A stretch of DNA of 64,000 bases, taken from assembly GCF_041435215.1 (NCBI RefSeq), contig NZ_CP108394.1, positions 3,906,001 to 3,970,000 of the forward strand. The letters run 5' to 3'. This stretch comes from Streptomyces sp. NBC_01314 (GTDB taxonomy: Bacteria > Actinomycetota > Actinomycetes > Streptomycetales > Streptomycetaceae). Each line of letters starts with the position of its first letter. Position 1 is the first letter of the stretch. Positions 62,732-64,000 of the stretch are shown here, piece after piece. The notes under the pieces are model-generated. The model worked only from the letters and a program-made list of their open reading frames with translations, was not told the DNA's origin and did not search any database. Both the position numbers and the translations under genes were made by a program.

Positions 62732-63292
62732 CTAGTCGGAGAGGTGCCGGTCGGACTCGGGGAGAGCCCGCAGCCCGTGGCGGACGCGCCGCAGCATTTC
62801 GAGGGAGGGTTGGTCGGCGAGCAGTTCCTCGGCCGACAGCAGAGGCAGCGGTGGGAAGGGGGGCGGCACGGCCGGGTTGTCCGGCGTGTCGTCCCCGGCA
62901 TGCACAGGAACCGGTGCGGCGCCCCGTACGGGTAACGGCGGCGGTCCCGCGGCAGCGCCCCGTACGGATAACGGGGGCGGTCCGTCGGCAGCATCCCTGG
63001 GTTCGGCGCGCGACGGCCGTTGTGCGGCGGCGGCACCGGGCGGGGTGGGCGGTGGCTGTTCGGCCGTCGCGCCACCGGGCTCGGTGGATGGCGGTGCTTC
63101 CTGGGTCGGGCGGACGGGCGCGGCGGACGGCGGTCGTACCGCCGCCGTGGGGACGGGCACGGCGGGCGGTGGGGTTTCGGTGGGCGGGACCAGGTGGTCG
63201 TCCACGGCGGTTCTCGGAACCGAACGCCTTCGGAGGCGGGCGGCCTTGCTGCGTATGCGGCGCTTGCGGGCCGGGTCTTTGTCGGGGCTCAC
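62732..63292 (-). CDS. Proline-rich hypothetical protein of the roadblock cluster
   Basis: A 186-residue protein: basic N-terminus (ARKRRIRSKAARLRRRSVP), a 110-residue Pro/Ala low-complexity middle with two near-identical VRGAA(A/P)GPPPL units, and a conserved-looking helical end LLSAEELLADQPSLEMLRRV-RHGLRAL. No known family. GTG at 63292 overlaps the preceding stop (GTGA), so it is co-translated with the upstream gene. It may be a tether linking the roadblock protein to DNA or membrane, which is inference. Confidence 0.65.
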   Translation of the reverse strand: MSPDKDPARKRRIRSKAARLRRRSVPRTAVDDHLVPPTETPPPAVPVPTAAVRPPSAAPVRPTQEAPPSTEPGGATAEQPPPTPPGAAAAQRPSRAEPRDAADGPPPLSVRGAAAGPPPLPVRGAAPVPVHAGDDTPDNPAVPPPFPPLPLLSAEELLADQPSLEMLRRVRHGLRALPESDRHLSD

Positions 63293-64000
63293 TGCCCGTC
63301 CTTCGCTCCGAGGTCTCCGATGGGAGAGCCTCCACCGGGCCTGCGTCGGGGCAGGGGACCGGCTCTCGGTGACGGCTCGTCGGATGCCGACTGCCTCTGC
63401 GGGATCCGGGGCGCGGTGCTGGGCCGGCTGTCGGGCTCGGTCCTGGTCTCCCATCGGACGGCCTCCTGCGATTCCAGCCTGATCAGGTCCAGCATCACCG
63501 CGTAGAGGCCGCGCCCCCGGGCGAAGGCGATGTCACGCGGAGTGCGGCGGCCGTTGACGCTCTCGACGAGGTCGCGGTGGCGTCGGGTCAGCCGGCCGTC
63601 GTGTTCCGGGGTGTCGCTGCCGGTGACCGGTTCGGGCCGGACTCGGGCCAGTTCGCCCGCGGGGCCCCACAGCCGGGTCAGCAGCGCCATACGGCGGGTG
63701 GTCTCCTCGGCCAGCGGCCGCGGCTCGACGCCGGGCCGGGTGAGGAGGGTGGGTTGCCGTTCGGTCAGTTCCCAGCCGCCGGGCGGGCTGAGCGCCATCG
63801 CGAAGGCCCCGTCGAACACGGCCGCCGTGCAGACGACCTCCAGCTCGGCGGCGCCGATCAGACCGGTGGCAGCCAGGTGCAGATCGAGCCGGTCGGCGTC
63901 GGGTTCGGCCACGCGGGCCGCCAGCCAGGCGTCGTCGTCGATCCGGCCCGAGGCGAGCAGCGTGGACGTCGCGGTCGGCGCGCCCGGTGTCTCGATCGCG
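63289..64000 (-). CDS. Hypothetical protein of the roadblock cluster (partial)
   Basis: Open to the right edge, so the N-terminus is missing. At least 236 residues. The central part (HLAATGLIGAAELEVVCTAA-VFDGAFAMALS) is alpha/beta. The stretch RRHRDLVESVNGRRTPRDIA-FARGRGLYAVMLDLIRL resembles a winged-helix or MarR-like segment of the kind seen with gliding-motility/roadblock gene sets. The last 50 residues are Pro/Arg/Ser-rich. I do not assign a function. The GTGA overlap with the next gene shows an operon. Confidence 0.6.
   Translation of the reverse strand, partial: AIETPGAPTATSTLLASGRIDDDAWLAARVAEPDADRLDLHLAATGLIGAAELEVVCTAAVFDGAFAMALSPPGGWELTERQPTLLTRPGVEPRPLAEETTRRMALLTRLWGPAGELARVRPEPVTGSDTPEHDGRLTRRHRDLVESVNGRRTPRDIAFARGRGLYAVMLDLIRLESQEAVRWETRTEPDSRPSTAPRIPQRQSASDEPSPRAGPLPRRRPGGGSPIGDLGAKDGQ

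Overview
This window is a high-GC actinobacterial chromosome segment, almost certainly Streptomyces. Third codon positions are strongly G/C, GTG starts are common, and several genes are diagnostic of the genus: fused E2-E1 alpha-ketoglutarate decarboxylase/dehydrogenase (Kgd), nickel superoxide dismutase, SigH with its anti-sigma factor, WblE, the das chitobiose cluster with DasR, and a B12-riboswitch class Ia ribonucleotide reductase. From memory, the gene order resembles the SCO528x to SCO521x part of the Streptomyces coelicolor core chromosome. That comparison was recalled, not computed. No tRNA, rRNA, transposase, integrase or CRISPR array was seen.

Layout. 1-6071: end of an OmpR-type response regulator, its HAMP sensor kinase, and kgd. 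6100-13276: small conserved proteins, a DUF4097/PadR operon, a Clp-N/HTH operon, an alcohol dehydrogenase-like oxidoreductase and malic enzyme. 13886-16587: a polar amino acid ABC transporter operon. 16678-19716: methyltransferase, CGNR zinc-finger protein, the divergent sodX/sodN pair and a DUF3592 protein. 19752-24935: a three-gene operon ending in a 1397-residue TPR-CHAT protease-like protein. 25316-28810: AraC regulator, two VOC proteins, a YCII protein and a decayed ECF sigma factor. 29223-32012: a family 2B encapsulin shell and its polyprenyl diphosphate synthase cargo. 32308-35815: amidase, ACC-deaminase-like enzyme, Na+/H+ antiporter, UBP-type zinc finger. 36152-41628: prsH-sigH, lipid kinase, wblE and a PdtaS-type kinase. 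42143-49920: TetR remnant, nagB, dasD, dasCBA and dasR. 50169-53326: DUF3311/MctP-type symporter and a nucleoside hydrolase. 53550-59376: cobalamin riboswitch, nrdA-nrdB, two minus-strand genes and an AraC/GlxA regulator. 59407-64000: peptide deformylase, TPR protein, a decayed HD-domain gene, and a roadblock/LC7 cluster running off the edge.

How the genes work together. nagB, dasD and dasABC import and break down chitobiose/GlcNAc and are bracketed by DasR-type operators. sodN needs SodX for leader removal, and the sodN 3' UTR folds as expected for the s-SodF small RNA known in S. coelicolor. PrsH holds SigH. The B12 riboswitch shuts down the nrdAB class Ia reductase when cobalamin permits the class II enzyme. 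The encapsulin and its isoprenoid synthase probably form a protein nanocompartment.

The most rewarding places to look are the encapsulin/polyprenyl synthase pair with a strong hairpin between shell and cargo genes, the uncharacterised TPR-CHAT/membrane/small-protein operon, nine tandem 17-bp repeats between dasA and dasB, twin operators ahead of several small regulators, and three gene remnants, one of which carries short-repeat expansions. Start codons were chosen by reading Shine-Dalgarno sequences, -10 boxes and remembered family N-termini. No alignment or database search was run.
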